Of a stretch of 64,000 nt of DNA, positions 54,392 to 63,297 are shown piece after piece. The DNA is from Desulfosalsimonas propionicica. GTDB lineage: Bacteria > Desulfobacterota > Desulfobacteria > Desulfobacterales > Desulfosalsimonadaceae. Each line of letters begins with the position of its first letter. Positions within the stretch are counted from its first letter, which is position 1. The notes beneath the pieces are model-generated. The model was not told the origin of the DNA. It made no database searches and saw only the letters and a program-made list of their open reading frames with translations. Position numbers and translations under genes: made by a program. The stretch lies in contig NZ_JACDUS010000003.1 in assembly GCF_013761005.1 (NCBI RefSeq), forward strand, positions 124,001-188,000, given 5' to 3'.

Positions 54392-56470
54392 TCAGGCAGC
54401 TCCGATTCGGCAGGCAATGGCGCGCATGGCCGGGGTGCCGAACTGGCGGCCCAGGGTGCGGGCTGAGGTGAGCATGTTGAAATTAGACGCCTGCCAGGAG
54501 TGGCGCCTGTGTGCGCCGGCTTCCAGAAACCACCACCCGTGCACGGCGCACACCACTTCAGGGGAAACCTCCGGGGTGACCGAAGCGGTCTGGACAATGG
54601 CCCCGTTTCGGGTTTCAATGCGTACCTGGCTGCCGTCGGTGATACTCAGGGCCTGGGCCGTGTCCGGATGAATCTGGATTTGGGGCACAGGTTCGCGCCG
54701 GCGCAGGCTTTTGACCCACCGGTAGGAGGAGTGCAGGTAATTGGGGCTTTTGGCGCTTGTGAGCAAAAGGGGATAATCGACATCCGTGGAGTCGGCCGGT
54801 GGCCTATATTGTGGTAACGCTTCTGCTCCCAGGGTCTCAGCATTGTCCATGGCCAGTTCCACCCTGCCCGAGCGGGTGGAAAATCCCTTTTTTTCGTAAA
54901 GCCGAAATTCCTGCTCGCCTGTCAGAAATCCTTTTTCCACAAAACTTTCCCAGTCATGTCCCGAGGGGGCAATCAGGGATTCCAGCATCTGTTTGGAATC
55001 GTCAAACCAAAGATTCGGGTCTGTGAGGCGGCGGCCCAGGTCATTGATCACAGCCAGGTCCGGCCGGCATTGTCCCGGGGGATCCACGAGTTTGGGACGG
55101 GCCAGAACAATTCCGTGGCCCAGGCCGTAGTGGCCGATATCATCGAATTCAAACGCCGTGGCCGCGGGCAGCACCACGTCTGCGAGGGCGGCCGTGGGGG
55201 TCATGACCACGTCTGCCACAGCCAGAAAATCCAGTTTCAAAAGGGCCTTGCGGGTCGTTTCCGAATCCGCGTACGACAGCATGGGATTGGTGCACTGCAT
55301 GTAGGCTGCGCGTACCGGGTAGGGGGTATGGTAGAGGACCGCCTGCCGGAAAAACGCCGGGGGCACGGTCATGAGCATGGGACTGGTTTGATAGGCGGCA
55401 TTGAGGCATTGAGTGCGCTTGTCGGGCAGCAGGTCCGCGCGCACGAATTTGCCCGGAGCCAGAAGCCTGGGTTCGGCCGCCCGGATATTGCCGCCGGGAA
55501 CATCCAGGTTGCCGCATACCGCCATTAGCGAGACAATACACCGGATGGTGTCAAAGGCCTGGGGGGTTTGTTCCACGGCGTTTCCCCAGGCCGTGCATGC
55601 GGGCCGTGCCCGGCCGTAAGCCCGGGCCGCGGAAATGATTTGCGCTTTGTCCACTCCGGTCACGGATGCGGCCCATTGCGGGTCAAAGGTTTTGACATGC
55701 GCTGCCAGGGCGTCAAAGCCCGTGCATCCGTTTTGGACGAAATGGCGGTCAAAAAGGCCTTCTTCGATGATGACATGCAGAAAGCCAAGCGCCAGGGCGC
55801 AGTCGGTGCCCGGACGCAGTTGCAAATGGAAATCGGCCTGCCCGGCAAGGGGGGTTTTTCTGGGATCAATGACCATCAGATCCGCACCCTGCCGGATCCG
55901 GGCGGTGATCTGGGAGTTGATAATGCCCTCTTCATTGGTGGCCCGGGTATTGCTGCCCCACAAAACAATGAGATCGCTTCTGCGCTGAACATCGGCCACC
56001 GGGTAAAACCCGCACATGTGACGGCCGGTGAGTTCCCTGGGCGCATGACAGACATCCTGGACCGCCACCACGTTGGGAGAGCCGAATGTGTTGGCCAGAC
56101 GAATCAGGGCAAAGTGCTCCAGCCCCTTTGGCATGCCCTGGCAGAAGGCTGCGGATTTGGCCCCGTACTCCTGTCTGGCCTGATCCAGGCCCCGGGCCAC
56201 AGCATCCAGTGCCTCCGGCCAGGTGGCCTTGCGCCACTGGTTGGAGCCTCGGGGCCCGGTGCGGATCAGGGGAGTTTTGAGCCTGTGGGGGCTTTCATGG
56301 ATTTCCGCAGCGGCCCGGCCCTTGGGGCAGCTATAGCCCTGGTTGAGAAATCCTTCCGGATCACCGGTGATGCCGGTGATTTTTCCGCCTTTGGTTTTTA
56401 CGTTAAGGGCGCATCCCCCGTGATCCATCCGGCTGCAATGGGTTTTGTGCCATTTTTCGTGGTTGTCCAT
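54392..56470 (-). CDS. Molybdopterin oxidoreductase with altered Fe-S ligand
   Basis: 692 residues from the ATG at 56470 (AAAAGG upstream). It is a DMSO-reductase-family catalytic subunit: an N-terminal cluster region, LIVLWGSNTRATNEEG, LMVIDPRKTPLAGQADFHLQLRPGTD split over the cofactor site, and a C-terminal pterin-binding domain (GSQVRIETRNGAI). The cluster motif reads CSRMDHGGC (Cys12, Asp16, Cys20), so an Asp replaces the second Cys; the fourth ligand is in YSCPKG. No signal peptide is seen, so it is cytoplasmic. The substrate is unknown. Confidence 0.85.
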   Translation of the reverse strand: MDNHEKWHKTHCSRMDHGGCALNVKTKGGKITGITGDPEGFLNQGYSCPKGRAAAEIHESPHRLKTPLIRTGPRGSNQWRKATWPEALDAVARGLDQARQEYGAKSAAFCQGMPKGLEHFALIRLANTFGSPNVVAVQDVCHAPRELTGRHMCGFYPVADVQRRSDLIVLWGSNTRATNEEGIINSQITARIRQGADLMVIDPRKTPLAGQADFHLQLRPGTDCALALGFLHVIIEEGLFDRHFVQNGCTGFDALAAHVKTFDPQWAASVTGVDKAQIISAARAYGRARPACTAWGNAVEQTPQAFDTIRCIVSLMAVCGNLDVPGGNIRAAEPRLLAPGKFVRADLLPDKRTQCLNAAYQTSPMLMTVPPAFFRQAVLYHTPYPVRAAYMQCTNPMLSYADSETTRKALLKLDFLAVADVVMTPTAALADVVLPAATAFEFDDIGHYGLGHGIVLARPKLVDPPGQCRPDLAVINDLGRRLTDPNLWFDDSKQMLESLIAPSGHDWESFVEKGFLTGEQEFRLYEKKGFSTRSGRVELAMDNAETLGAEALPQYRPPADSTDVDYPLLLTSAKSPNYLHSSYRWVKSLRRREPVPQIQIHPDTAQALSITDGSQVRIETRNGAIVQTASVTPEVSPEVVCAVHGWWFLEAGAHRRHSWQASNFNMLTSARTLGRQFGTPAMRAIACRIGAA

Positions 56471-56548
56471 GGCAAAACCTTTTGATTTCTGTGCCGGCAC
56501 GCTTGCGGCATCCGGCGTGGGATTGATCTTTTCCCTGACAAAAAGATT

Positions 56549-56700
56549 GATGGGGCCGTAAAAAATCCAATATCTGCGTTACGCGCAATTTCCCAGAATT
56601 TCACGTACGGATAAGTACTCTGCATTCTTCAAAATTGCGCAAGCCTTGATCTTGAACTTTTTACGGCACCATCTGAAATCAGACTTTTTACGGTGCCATC
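56549..56700 (+). repeat. Family-B inverted-repeat element, copy B5
   Basis: 152 bp with ends GATGGGGCCGTAAAAAAT and ACTTTTTACGGCACCATC plus a doubled outer end. It is flanked by the direct repeat AAGATTGATGG (56543-56553 and 56701-56711), which suggests a target duplication at insertion. Confidence 0.85.
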
Positions 56701-56721
56701 AAGATTGATGGTATTGCGGTG

Positions 56722-58467
56722 TCAGCCCCGAATGATCCGCGGCAGGATCATGTTATGCTGGGGGCAGATGGACCTCGGGTTCTGGTAGGCGGATTCGGCA
56801 AAAGCCTCCAGGTATCCGCGGATTTCACTTAAGTTTGTCACCTCATCGAGCAGCCCGGTTTTGGCGCAAAACAGCGGCTGCGAGGTTTCATGATATTTTT
56901 CCACCAGTTCGTTCATTTTTTCAATGGTGGGGTCAAGGGATTTTCCCGCCTGATGATCCTTTATCAGGCGTCGGGTATAGGCGGCAACAGCAGCGGTTTC
57001 CCCGTGCATCACGTATATCTCTGTGGCCGCCGTGCCCAGGGTAAAGGCGTTTTGCCGGTTTGCTGTGGGTCCGCCCAGCAGGTAGTGGGCCGCAGCCGAG
57101 CCCTTGCGCAGGGTCACCAGCATCATGGGCAGGTCGGTCTGCTGGATGGAATAGATCAGGCTCTGGCCCAGGCCCAGCAGCTCGGCTTTTTCCGCCTGGT
57201 TGCCCACGTCAACACCGCTTGTGTCCTGAAACCAGATAATGGGCAGCCGGTCTCTTGCGCAAAGGGTCACAAATTCGCTCATTTTGATCAGCCCCTGCCG
57301 GTAGAGCTTGCCGCCAATGCCCGGATAATCGGCATATTCCGGATACCCCCTGGGCAAAAGTCCCTGCCGGTTGCCGATGCAGCCAAAGGCCAATCCGTTT
57401 ATCTTCACTATGCCGGTGTAGACCTCCGGGCCGTAGTCGGGCCGGAATTCCATGTGATGGCTTGCGTCCACCAGCCGGGCCAGGATTTCTTCAAACACAT
57501 AGGTGCGCCTGGGATTGGCCGGCAGCAGGGTGTAGAGATCATCTGTGGGCAGGGCGGGCTTCTGCGGATCATCGACCCGGAAAAAATCAAGGTCATAGGC
57601 GGGCAGTTTTTTCATGTATTCGCGCATGGCCGCCAGCACTTCTTCTTCCTTGTCAAAGACAAACCTGAAAAATCCGGTTTCATCGCAATGGATGTCCACG
57701 GTGCCCGGGGGGCTGGCCTGGTGTTTTTGGGCCGCATCAATGAGTTCCTGTGCGGATTGGGAGTCAAAATAGCCCCTGGGGTTCATGCCGCTGACAATGC
57801 CGGCGCCGCCCACGGCGATGTTGCAGCTTTGGTGGGCAAACAGGATCGTTGGGCTGGCGGCCTGGTATCCGCCGCCGGCCGGGTTTGTTCCGTAAATGCC
57901 GGCAAGGATGGGAATGCCCATCTGCTCGAGTTCCGCATGCCGGTAAAACGTGGTGCCCGAGCATCTGCGGCCGGCATAGAATTTTTCCTGTTCCGGCAGC
58001 TTGACCCCGCTGCAGTTGACCACCCATATCAGCGGCAGGTTCAGGCGCTTGGCCAGGTCCGTGACCCGAAGGATGTTTTCCGGCTGGCCCGGCACCCAGG
58101 CACCGGCCAGGTACTTGTTGTCAAAACCGATGACCACGGCCCACCGGCCATTGATTTTCGCCAGCCCGTCAACCACGTTGGTGGTGCAGTCGCTGTTGTC
58201 AGCCGGATTGTACAGGGTGTGCAGGGGCCGCCATGTGTCTTTGTCCACAAGGATTTCCAGGCGCTGCCAGATGGTGAGCTGCCCCCGGGAATTGATTTTT
58301 TCCGCAGACAGGCCGAACTGCCGGGTCTGGTCTTTGGCTTCGCGGATTTTGGTCTCCTGCTTTTGCAGGGTCTTTGCGCTGTCGCGGTTTCTGTCCCGAA
58401 CCTTGTCCTTGAGCGGCTTTCCCAGGACATCCATGTTTTTAAAATACTTGTGCATGCGCCACCTCAT
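56722..58467 (-). CDS. gcdA: Glutaconyl-CoA decarboxylase carboxyltransferase subunit
   Basis: A 581-residue carboxyltransferase matching GcdA in length and order: KYFKNMDVLGKPLKD at the start, ADNSDCTTNVVDGLAKING, WVVNCSGVKLPEQEKFY, GIYGTNPAGGGYQAASPT, IPRGY-type loops, ARDRLPIIWFQDTSG and ICPQHNMILPR at the end. It moves CO2 from glutaconyl-CoA to biotin, giving crotonyl-CoA. The start at 58467 or 58455 (MHKYF, behind AGGTGG) cannot be decided. It is 49 bp after gcdC and forms an operon with it. Confidence 0.92.
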   Translation of the reverse strand: MRWRMHKYFKNMDVLGKPLKDKVRDRNRDSAKTLQKQETKIREAKDQTRQFGLSAEKINSRGQLTIWQRLEILVDKDTWRPLHTLYNPADNSDCTTNVVDGLAKINGRWAVVIGFDNKYLAGAWVPGQPENILRVTDLAKRLNLPLIWVVNCSGVKLPEQEKFYAGRRCSGTTFYRHAELEQMGIPILAGIYGTNPAGGGYQAASPTILFAHQSCNIAVGGAGIVSGMNPRGYFDSQSAQELIDAAQKHQASPPGTVDIHCDETGFFRFVFDKEEEVLAAMREYMKKLPAYDLDFFRVDDPQKPALPTDDLYTLLPANPRRTYVFEEILARLVDASHHMEFRPDYGPEVYTGIVKINGLAFGCIGNRQGLLPRGYPEYADYPGIGGKLYRQGLIKMSEFVTLCARDRLPIIWFQDTSGVDVGNQAEKAELLGLGQSLIYSIQQTDLPMMLVTLRKGSAAAHYLLGGPTANRQNAFTLGTAATEIYVMHGETAAVAAYTRRLIKDHQAGKSLDPTIEKMNELVEKYHETSQPLFCAKTGLLDEVTNLSEIRGYLEAFAESAYQNPRSICPQHNMILPRIIRG

Positions 58468-58516
58468 GTTTCCCGACCCGAAGATCAGGGGTTTTGCGGC
58501 AATTTTCTTCCGGTTT

Positions 58517-58732
58517 CTATTCCAGGGTCATCAGGACATCATCTTCGTCCACGTTGTCTCCGGGTTGGATTTTGATTTCCGCGATTGTGCCGCCGGCGAC
58601 TGCATAAACAGAGGATTCCATTTTCATGGCTTCCAGTACCATGATCTCCTCGTTTTCCTCCACTGTGTCGCCCGGGCTGACCAGAACGGAAATCACCTTT
58701 CCGGCCACGGGGGCTCTGATTGGTTCTGCCAT
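58517..58732 (-). CDS. gcdC: Biotin carrier protein of glutaconyl-CoA decarboxylase
   Basis: A 71-residue biotinyl domain (MAEPIRAPVAGKVISVLVSP, biotin lysine in EAMKMES). The start has GGAGG. It lacks the long Ala/Pro linker often seen in GcdC, so it is a bare carrier domain. It begins the minus-strand operon leading to gcdA and shares a promoter region with the SDR operon. Confidence 0.9.
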   Translation of the reverse strand: MAEPIRAPVAGKVISVLVSPGDTVEENEEIMVLEAMKMESSVYAVAGGTIAEIKIQPGDNVDEDDVLMTLE

Positions 58733-58812
58733 AACGCCTCCGGTTGGCTTGTTGGTTAAGGGCTGGGAAAAACGGTCTTCAAGATTATTGTTTACCCAAG
58801 GGGGCGGGCGTG

Positions 58813-58878
58813 GGTCAACAAAAAAATAACGAGCGCTCGCTTTTTTTATTGACACAGACGCGGTTTCATCTTTACAAG
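58813..58878. promoter_or_regulatory. Divergent promoters around a central operator palindrome
   Basis: A palindrome CGAGCGCTCG at 58830-58839, typical of TetR-family operators, lies between two outward promoters. On the plus strand, TTGACA (58849) precedes TACAAG (58873). On the minus strand, TTGACC (58818-58813) is followed 17-18 bp later by GTAAAC. The arrangement would let one repressor control gcdC-gcdA and the SDR operon together. No TetR gene is in the window. Confidence 0.55.
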
Positions 58879-58976
58879 TTCTGTGATAAATCTGTATGGA
58901 CATAACAGTAAAGCGCGCATACCAAATCTGCAACCCGTGAGTCCAAGCCTGTGCAATCAAAAGGAGGAATATTGTT

Positions 58977-59738
58977 ATGATTTCTTTTTCCCTTGAAAAC
59001 AAGGTCGCCCTGATCACCGGCGCCAGCCGGGGCATCGGAGAGGCCATCGCCGTTACCCTGGCCGATTACGGTGCCGCCTGTATCCTGGTGAGCCGAAAGA
59101 TCGACGCCCTGCAGGAAGTGCAGCAGAAAATCGAGCAAAAGGGCGGCAAAGCCGAGTCCATGAGCTGCAACATGGGATATTCCGACCAGATTGAAAACCT
59201 GTTTGCACAGGTCAGGGAAAAATACGGCAGGCTGGATATCCTGGTCAACAATGCCGCCACCAATCCCTATTTTGGAGAGATGGCCAACGCACCGGAGTCA
59301 GCCTTTACCAAAACCGTGGAAGTCAATCTCAAGGGCCCCTTTTTCATGATCCAGAATGCGGCCAGACTCATGGCGGAAAACAATTCGGGCGGCGCCATTG
59401 TCAATGTTTCCTCCATCAACGGGGTGAGCCCCGCACCCATGCAGGGTATTTATTCCATGACCAAAGCCGGCATGATCTCCATGACCAAGGGGTATGCCAA
59501 GGAACTGGCGCCGAAAAACATCCGGGTCAATGCCCTGCTGCCGGGCTTTACCCAAACCAAATTTTCCTCGGCCCTCATGGAAAACAAGGAATTTTATGAC
59601 ATGGTTATTGATCGCATCCCCATGCACCGCCATGCCACTCCGGAGGAAATGGCCGGCGCGGTGCTCTACCTGGTTTCGGATGCGGCCTCATTCACCACCG
59701 GCGAAACCATCGCCTGCGACGGCGGGGCCCTTGCCTGA
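58977..59738 (+). CDS. Short-chain dehydrogenase/reductase (first of operon)
   Basis: A 253-residue classical SDR. NAD(P) motif TGASRGIGEAIA, NNAAT region (VNNAATNPYF), catalytic Ser-Tyr-Lys with YSMTKAG, and the C-terminal IACDGGALA. It oxidises or reduces a hydroxyl or keto group, perhaps a hydroxyacyl-CoA as in FabG relatives. The ATG has AAAGGAGG. It starts the plus-strand operon driven by the divergent promoter. Confidence 0.9.
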   Translation: MISFSLENKVALITGASRGIGEAIAVTLADYGAACILVSRKIDALQEVQQKIEQKGGKAESMSCNMGYSDQIENLFAQVREKYGRLDILVNNAATNPYFGEMANAPESAFTKTVEVNLKGPFFMIQNAARLMAENNSGGAIVNVSSINGVSPAPMQGIYSMTKAGMISMTKGYAKELAPKNIRVNALLPGFTQTKFSSALMENKEFYDMVIDRIPMHRHATPEEMAGAVLYLVSDAASFTTGETIACDGGALA

Positions 59739-59772
59739 TACATACCAGACCTTATTATAAGACGGGGAAAAA

Positions 59773-60543
59773 ATGGAGCTGAAAGATAAAGTGGCAGTGG
59801 TCACCGGAGGGGCCAGCGGCATCGGCGCGGCCCTTTGCCGGTGTTTTGCGCAAAACGGGGCAAAGACTGTTGTGGCCGCAGATATTGATCTGGAAGGCGC
59901 CCGGACCGTGGCAGAGGAAACCGGCGGCATGGCCGTGTCCTGTGACGTGTCCCATGAGCAGGATATTATTGATCTGGTGGAAACTGTGGAGGAAAAATGC
60001 GGCCCCATTGACCTTTTTTGCTCCAATGCCGGCATTCTCATTGCCGGGGCCCTTGAAGTGCCCAATCAGGACTGGCAGCGGATCTGGGAAATCAATGTCA
60101 TGGCCCACGTGTATGCGGCCCGGGCGGTGATGGATAAAATGATGGCCCGGGGCGTGGGCTGGTTTGTGGTTACCGCCTCGGCTGCCGGGCTGCTGTCCCA
60201 GATCGGATCAGCCCCTTACTCGGTTACAAAGCACGCGGCCGTGGGCCTGGCTGAAAATCTGGCCATTACCTATGCAGATCAGGGAATCGGGGTGTCGGCC
60301 ATCTGCCCCCAGGCTGTTGAAACCAAAATGACCCGCCAGGGCGGGGGTGTGGCCGCGGTCGACGGGATGATCGATGCCGACAAGGTGGCCGCAGAAACCC
60401 TCAATGCCCTGGCAGAGGAAAGGTTTCTGGTGCTGCCCCATCCGGAAGTGGCCACCTACATGGAGCGCAAGGCTGCGGACTATGATCGCTGGTTAAAGGG
60501 CATGCGGCGGCTCCAGGCCCGGTTTGTCCAAAACACCGGATAA
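59773..60543 (+). CDS. Short-chain dehydrogenase/reductase (second)
   Basis: A 256-residue SDR with TGGASGIGAALC, CSNAGILIAG and the catalytic YSVTKHA. It is not a close copy of the first SDR. The ATG follows GGGGAAAAA, 34 bp downstream of that gene. The C-terminal stretch (VLPHPEVATYMERKAADYD) occurs in SDRs of uncertain substrate. Together they suggest two successive oxidation steps or different substrates. Confidence 0.88.
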   Translation: MELKDKVAVVTGGASGIGAALCRCFAQNGAKTVVAADIDLEGARTVAEETGGMAVSCDVSHEQDIIDLVETVEEKCGPIDLFCSNAGILIAGALEVPNQDWQRIWEINVMAHVYAARAVMDKMMARGVGWFVVTASAAGLLSQIGSAPYSVTKHAAVGLAENLAITYADQGIGVSAICPQAVETKMTRQGGGVAAVDGMIDADKVAAETLNALAEERFLVLPHPEVATYMERKAADYDRWLKGMRRLQARFVQNTG

Positions 60544-60603
60544 ATGCCGCTGCCGGTTTGCAGCACAACTTCTCCCCAATCAGAGGCAAAAGGAAAACAG
60601 GAT

Positions 60604-61632
60604 ATGCGCGTTGTCAAACTCACCCGGCCCCGGGTGCTTGAACCGGCCGAAGAACCCGATCCCGCAGCGGACGGCCAAAATGTTGTCATCAATGTATCGG
60701 CCTGCGGTGTCTGCGGCTCGGACTTGCATTACTGGGAAATGGGAACAGGCATGGACGGCGCGCCCGGGCTGATCATGGGCCACGAGTTTTCCGGCACAGT
60801 GGCCGATGCCGGGCCCAGAAGCGATCTTGCCCCGGGCGACCGGGTGACCTATATTCCGCTAAATCCCTGCAACGCCTGTCCCACGTGTGAAAAAGGATGG
60901 TTTCACCTGTGTCCCCGGGCCTTTACCCGCCCCGTACCCGGAAACAACGCACCCGGAGCGTTTGCCGAAAAAGTGGCCGGCCGTCCGGATATGGTGCGGC
61001 ATCTGCCCGATACCGTCACCGACGAGGCTGCATGCCTGGTGGAACCGGCGGCAGTGGCCTTTCATGCAGTGAAACAGGCCGGCATAAGGTTGGGGGTCAG
61101 GGTTCTGGTCATCGGCGGGGGGACCATCGGTTTGCTGAGCGCGGCCTGGGCCCGCATTGCCGGGGCTTCGCAGGTGGGGTTGTGCGAACGCAATCCAAAG
61201 CGGCTCAGCTACGCCGGCACCTGGCCGTATGTGGATCAGGCTTTTGACGCAGAAGACAAAAAGCTCAAAAAAAATCTCAAGAAGGCTTCCAATGGTGGTT
61301 TTGATGCGGTCATTGAAACTTCGGCCGCGGATGCGGGCATTGCAACGGCCATTTCAGCCCTCCTGCCCAAAGGCGCTCTGGTGCTTGCAGGCATTAATTT
61401 CTCACACCAGTCGGTGTCCACCCTGATGCTGACCTCAAAGGAAATCCGGCTCAGGGGGTCCATGGCTTACGAGATCAACGATTTTGACACGGCCCTGGGA
61501 TTTATGGCAGACAAGCGGCTTGATGTCTCGCAGATGATCAACTGCAGGGCGGGATTTGCCGATCTGCAAAATATTTTTGAAAACCTGCATACCGGTGATT
61601 CCGAAATCGTCAAGGCGGTTGTGCGGCCGTAA
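60604..61632 (+). CDS. Zinc-dependent alcohol dehydrogenase family protein
   Basis: 342 residues from the ATG at 60604 (AAAAGGAAAACAGGAT upstream); an earlier in-frame start is less likely. Catalytic zinc ligands are in CGVCGSDLH and GHEFSG; a structural zinc site is CNACPTCEKGWFHLC. A Rossmann motif VIGGGTIGLLSA follows. It is a medium-chain dehydrogenase like sorbitol or threonine dehydrogenase. Cyclic alcohol dehydrogenases of anaerobic aromatic breakdown share this fold, but the motifs do not decide. Confidence 0.88.
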   Translation: MRVVKLTRPRVLEPAEEPDPAADGQNVVINVSACGVCGSDLHYWEMGTGMDGAPGLIMGHEFSGTVADAGPRSDLAPGDRVTYIPLNPCNACPTCEKGWFHLCPRAFTRPVPGNNAPGAFAEKVAGRPDMVRHLPDTVTDEAACLVEPAAVAFHAVKQAGIRLGVRVLVIGGGTIGLLSAAWARIAGASQVGLCERNPKRLSYAGTWPYVDQAFDAEDKKLKKNLKKASNGGFDAVIETSAADAGIATAISALLPKGALVLAGINFSHQSVSTLMLTSKEIRLRGSMAYEINDFDTALGFMADKRLDVSQMINCRAGFADLQNIFENLHTGDSEIVKAVVRP

Positions 61633-61650
61633 ATTTCAAAGGAGGCGAAG

Positions 61651-62547
61651 ATGGCGTATTTGTGGGGTGTAACGGTATTATGGGCATTTTCCTTCAGCCT
61701 GATCGGGGTCTATCTTTCAGGGCAGGTGGACAGTTATTTTGCGGTGTTTTCGCGCACGTTTCTGGCAACCCTTATGTTTCTGCCCTTTATCCGTTGGAAA
61801 AAGGTGCCGTGGAATCTGGCTGTCCGGCTCATGGGCATTGGTGCGGTTCAGCTTGGGCTGATGTTTATTTGTTTTTATCATTCTTTTTCCTTTTTAAGCG
61901 TACCCGAAGTCGTGCTTTTTACCGTTTTTACCCCGATTTATATCACTTTGCTCTATGACGCGGCCCGGCGCCGGTTTACCTTCTGGTACCTGGTGACCGC
62001 CGGGGTTGCTGTTGCCGGGGCGGCCGTGATCCGCTACAACCCCTTAAGCCAGGATTTTGTGCTGGGTTTTCTGCTGGTCCAGGGGGCCAATGTCTGTTTT
62101 GCCGTGGGCCAGGTGGGGTATAAAAATCTCATGGAAAAGCGCCGGCAGGCCGGGCTGCAGGTTTTTGCCCAGCACTCGGTGTTCGGGTTTTTCTATATCG
62201 GCGCCATGGCAGTGGCGGTTTTGGGTTGGCTGATCTGGGGGGATATGGCCATGATGCCGCAAACAGCCGTTCAATGGGGTGTTTTGCTGTGGCTGGGCGT
62301 GGCGGCATCGGGCATCGGGTATTTTCTCTGGAACAAGGGGGCCACCCTGGTCAATGCCGGCGCGCTGGCCATCATGAACAACGCCCTGGTGCCCGCAGGC
62401 CTTGTGGTCAACCTGGTGATCTGGAACAGGGAGGCGGATTTGCTGCGCCTGCTGGCCGGCGGCGGGCTGATCCTGGCAGCCCTGTGGTTTAACGAATCCT
62501 GGGTCAAGCAGAGAGTGGAAAAAAAAAGGCTGTGGGCAAACGGATAG
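61651..62547 (+). CDS. EamA/DMT-family transporter
   Basis: A 298-residue protein with ten hydrophobic helices in two EamA halves (LWGVTVLWAFSFSLIGVYL at the start and ASGIGYFLWNKGATLVNAG in the second half). It is probably a metabolite exporter or importer of the inner membrane. The ATG follows AAAGGAGGCGAAG, 18 bp after the dehydrogenase, so it belongs to the same operon and may move its substrate or product. Confidence 0.88.
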   Translation: MAYLWGVTVLWAFSFSLIGVYLSGQVDSYFAVFSRTFLATLMFLPFIRWKKVPWNLAVRLMGIGAVQLGLMFICFYHSFSFLSVPEVVLFTVFTPIYITLLYDAARRRFTFWYLVTAGVAVAGAAVIRYNPLSQDFVLGFLLVQGANVCFAVGQVGYKNLMEKRRQAGLQVFAQHSVFGFFYIGAMAVAVLGWLIWGDMAMMPQTAVQWGVLLWLGVAASGIGYFLWNKGATLVNAGALAIMNNALVPAGLVVNLVIWNREADLLRLLAGGGLILAALWFNESWVKQRVEKKRLWANG

Positions 62548-62565
62548 CAAAACGGAGGATCGGTT

Positions 62566-63288
62566 ATGGCGATTGTATACAGACAGATGGATGAGGGTGT
62601 GGCTGTTGTTTATATGAACAACAATGAAAATCTGCAGGATCTGGCTTTTTCACAGGCCCTGAATGCTGTTTTGGACGAGGCCGTGGCAGATACCGAAACA
62701 CGAGCCATTGTGCTGACCAGCTCGGATCCCAAGTTTTTTTCCAACGGGATTCATGTCAACTGGCTGATGGAAAAATATGCTGCACAGGAATTTCAGGCCA
62801 TCCGGGATTTCTGTTACGGCATGGATGAGGTGTTTAAAAAACTGCTGCTGGCACCGGTGCCCGCCATTGCCGCCATCAACGGCCATGCATTCGGAAACGG
62901 CGCCATTTTGTCCTGTGCCTGCGATTTCCGGTTCATGAAATCCGACCGGGGTTTTTTCTGTTTTCCGGAGGTGGACCTGGGCATTCCGTTTCTGCCGGGC
63001 ATGGATGCCTTTATTGAAAAGGCCGTGCCCCGCTGGAAGTTCAACGAGTTAAAACTGACCGGCCGGCGGGCCACAGCCCCAGAGCTGGAAGCCCATCACG
63101 TGATTGAAAAGGCCTGCGACAACGCCGAACACCTCATGGCCGAAACCATGGGGTTTGCCAAATCTTTCAACAAAAAGCGCGGCATTTTCGCAGAGCACAA
63201 AAAACGGATGCACGGCCGCATCATTGAAATCATTGACCGGGAAAATCCAGAGCATATCGATGCGGTAAACCTCATGGTCACTGAATAA
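62566..63288 (+). CDS. Crotonase-family protein, probably enoyl-CoA isomerase
   Basis: A 240-residue crotonase. The oxyanion-hole regions are SNGIHVNWL and HAFGNGAILSCACDFR. FPEVDLGIPFLPGM is close to delta3-delta2-enoyl-CoA isomerases of the plant ECI type, and the two catalytic Glu of hydratases are not both evident. It would shift a double bond in an unsaturated acyl-CoA. It lies 18 bp after the transporter gene. Confidence 0.8.
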   Translation: MAIVYRQMDEGVAVVYMNNNENLQDLAFSQALNAVLDEAVADTETRAIVLTSSDPKFFSNGIHVNWLMEKYAAQEFQAIRDFCYGMDEVFKKLLLAPVPAIAAINGHAFGNGAILSCACDFRFMKSDRGFFCFPEVDLGIPFLPGMDAFIEKAVPRWKFNELKLTGRRATAPELEAHHVIEKACDNAEHLMAETMGFAKSFNKKRGIFAEHKKRMHGRIIEIIDRENPEHIDAVNLMVTE

Positions 63289-63297
63289 GGAGGTTGT

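Noticed and set aside
56890-58575. A 561-codon open frame opposite gcdA
   Set aside because: It is the exact antisense of a well-conserved carboxyltransferase, contains no recognisable domain and is a by-product of high GC codon use.
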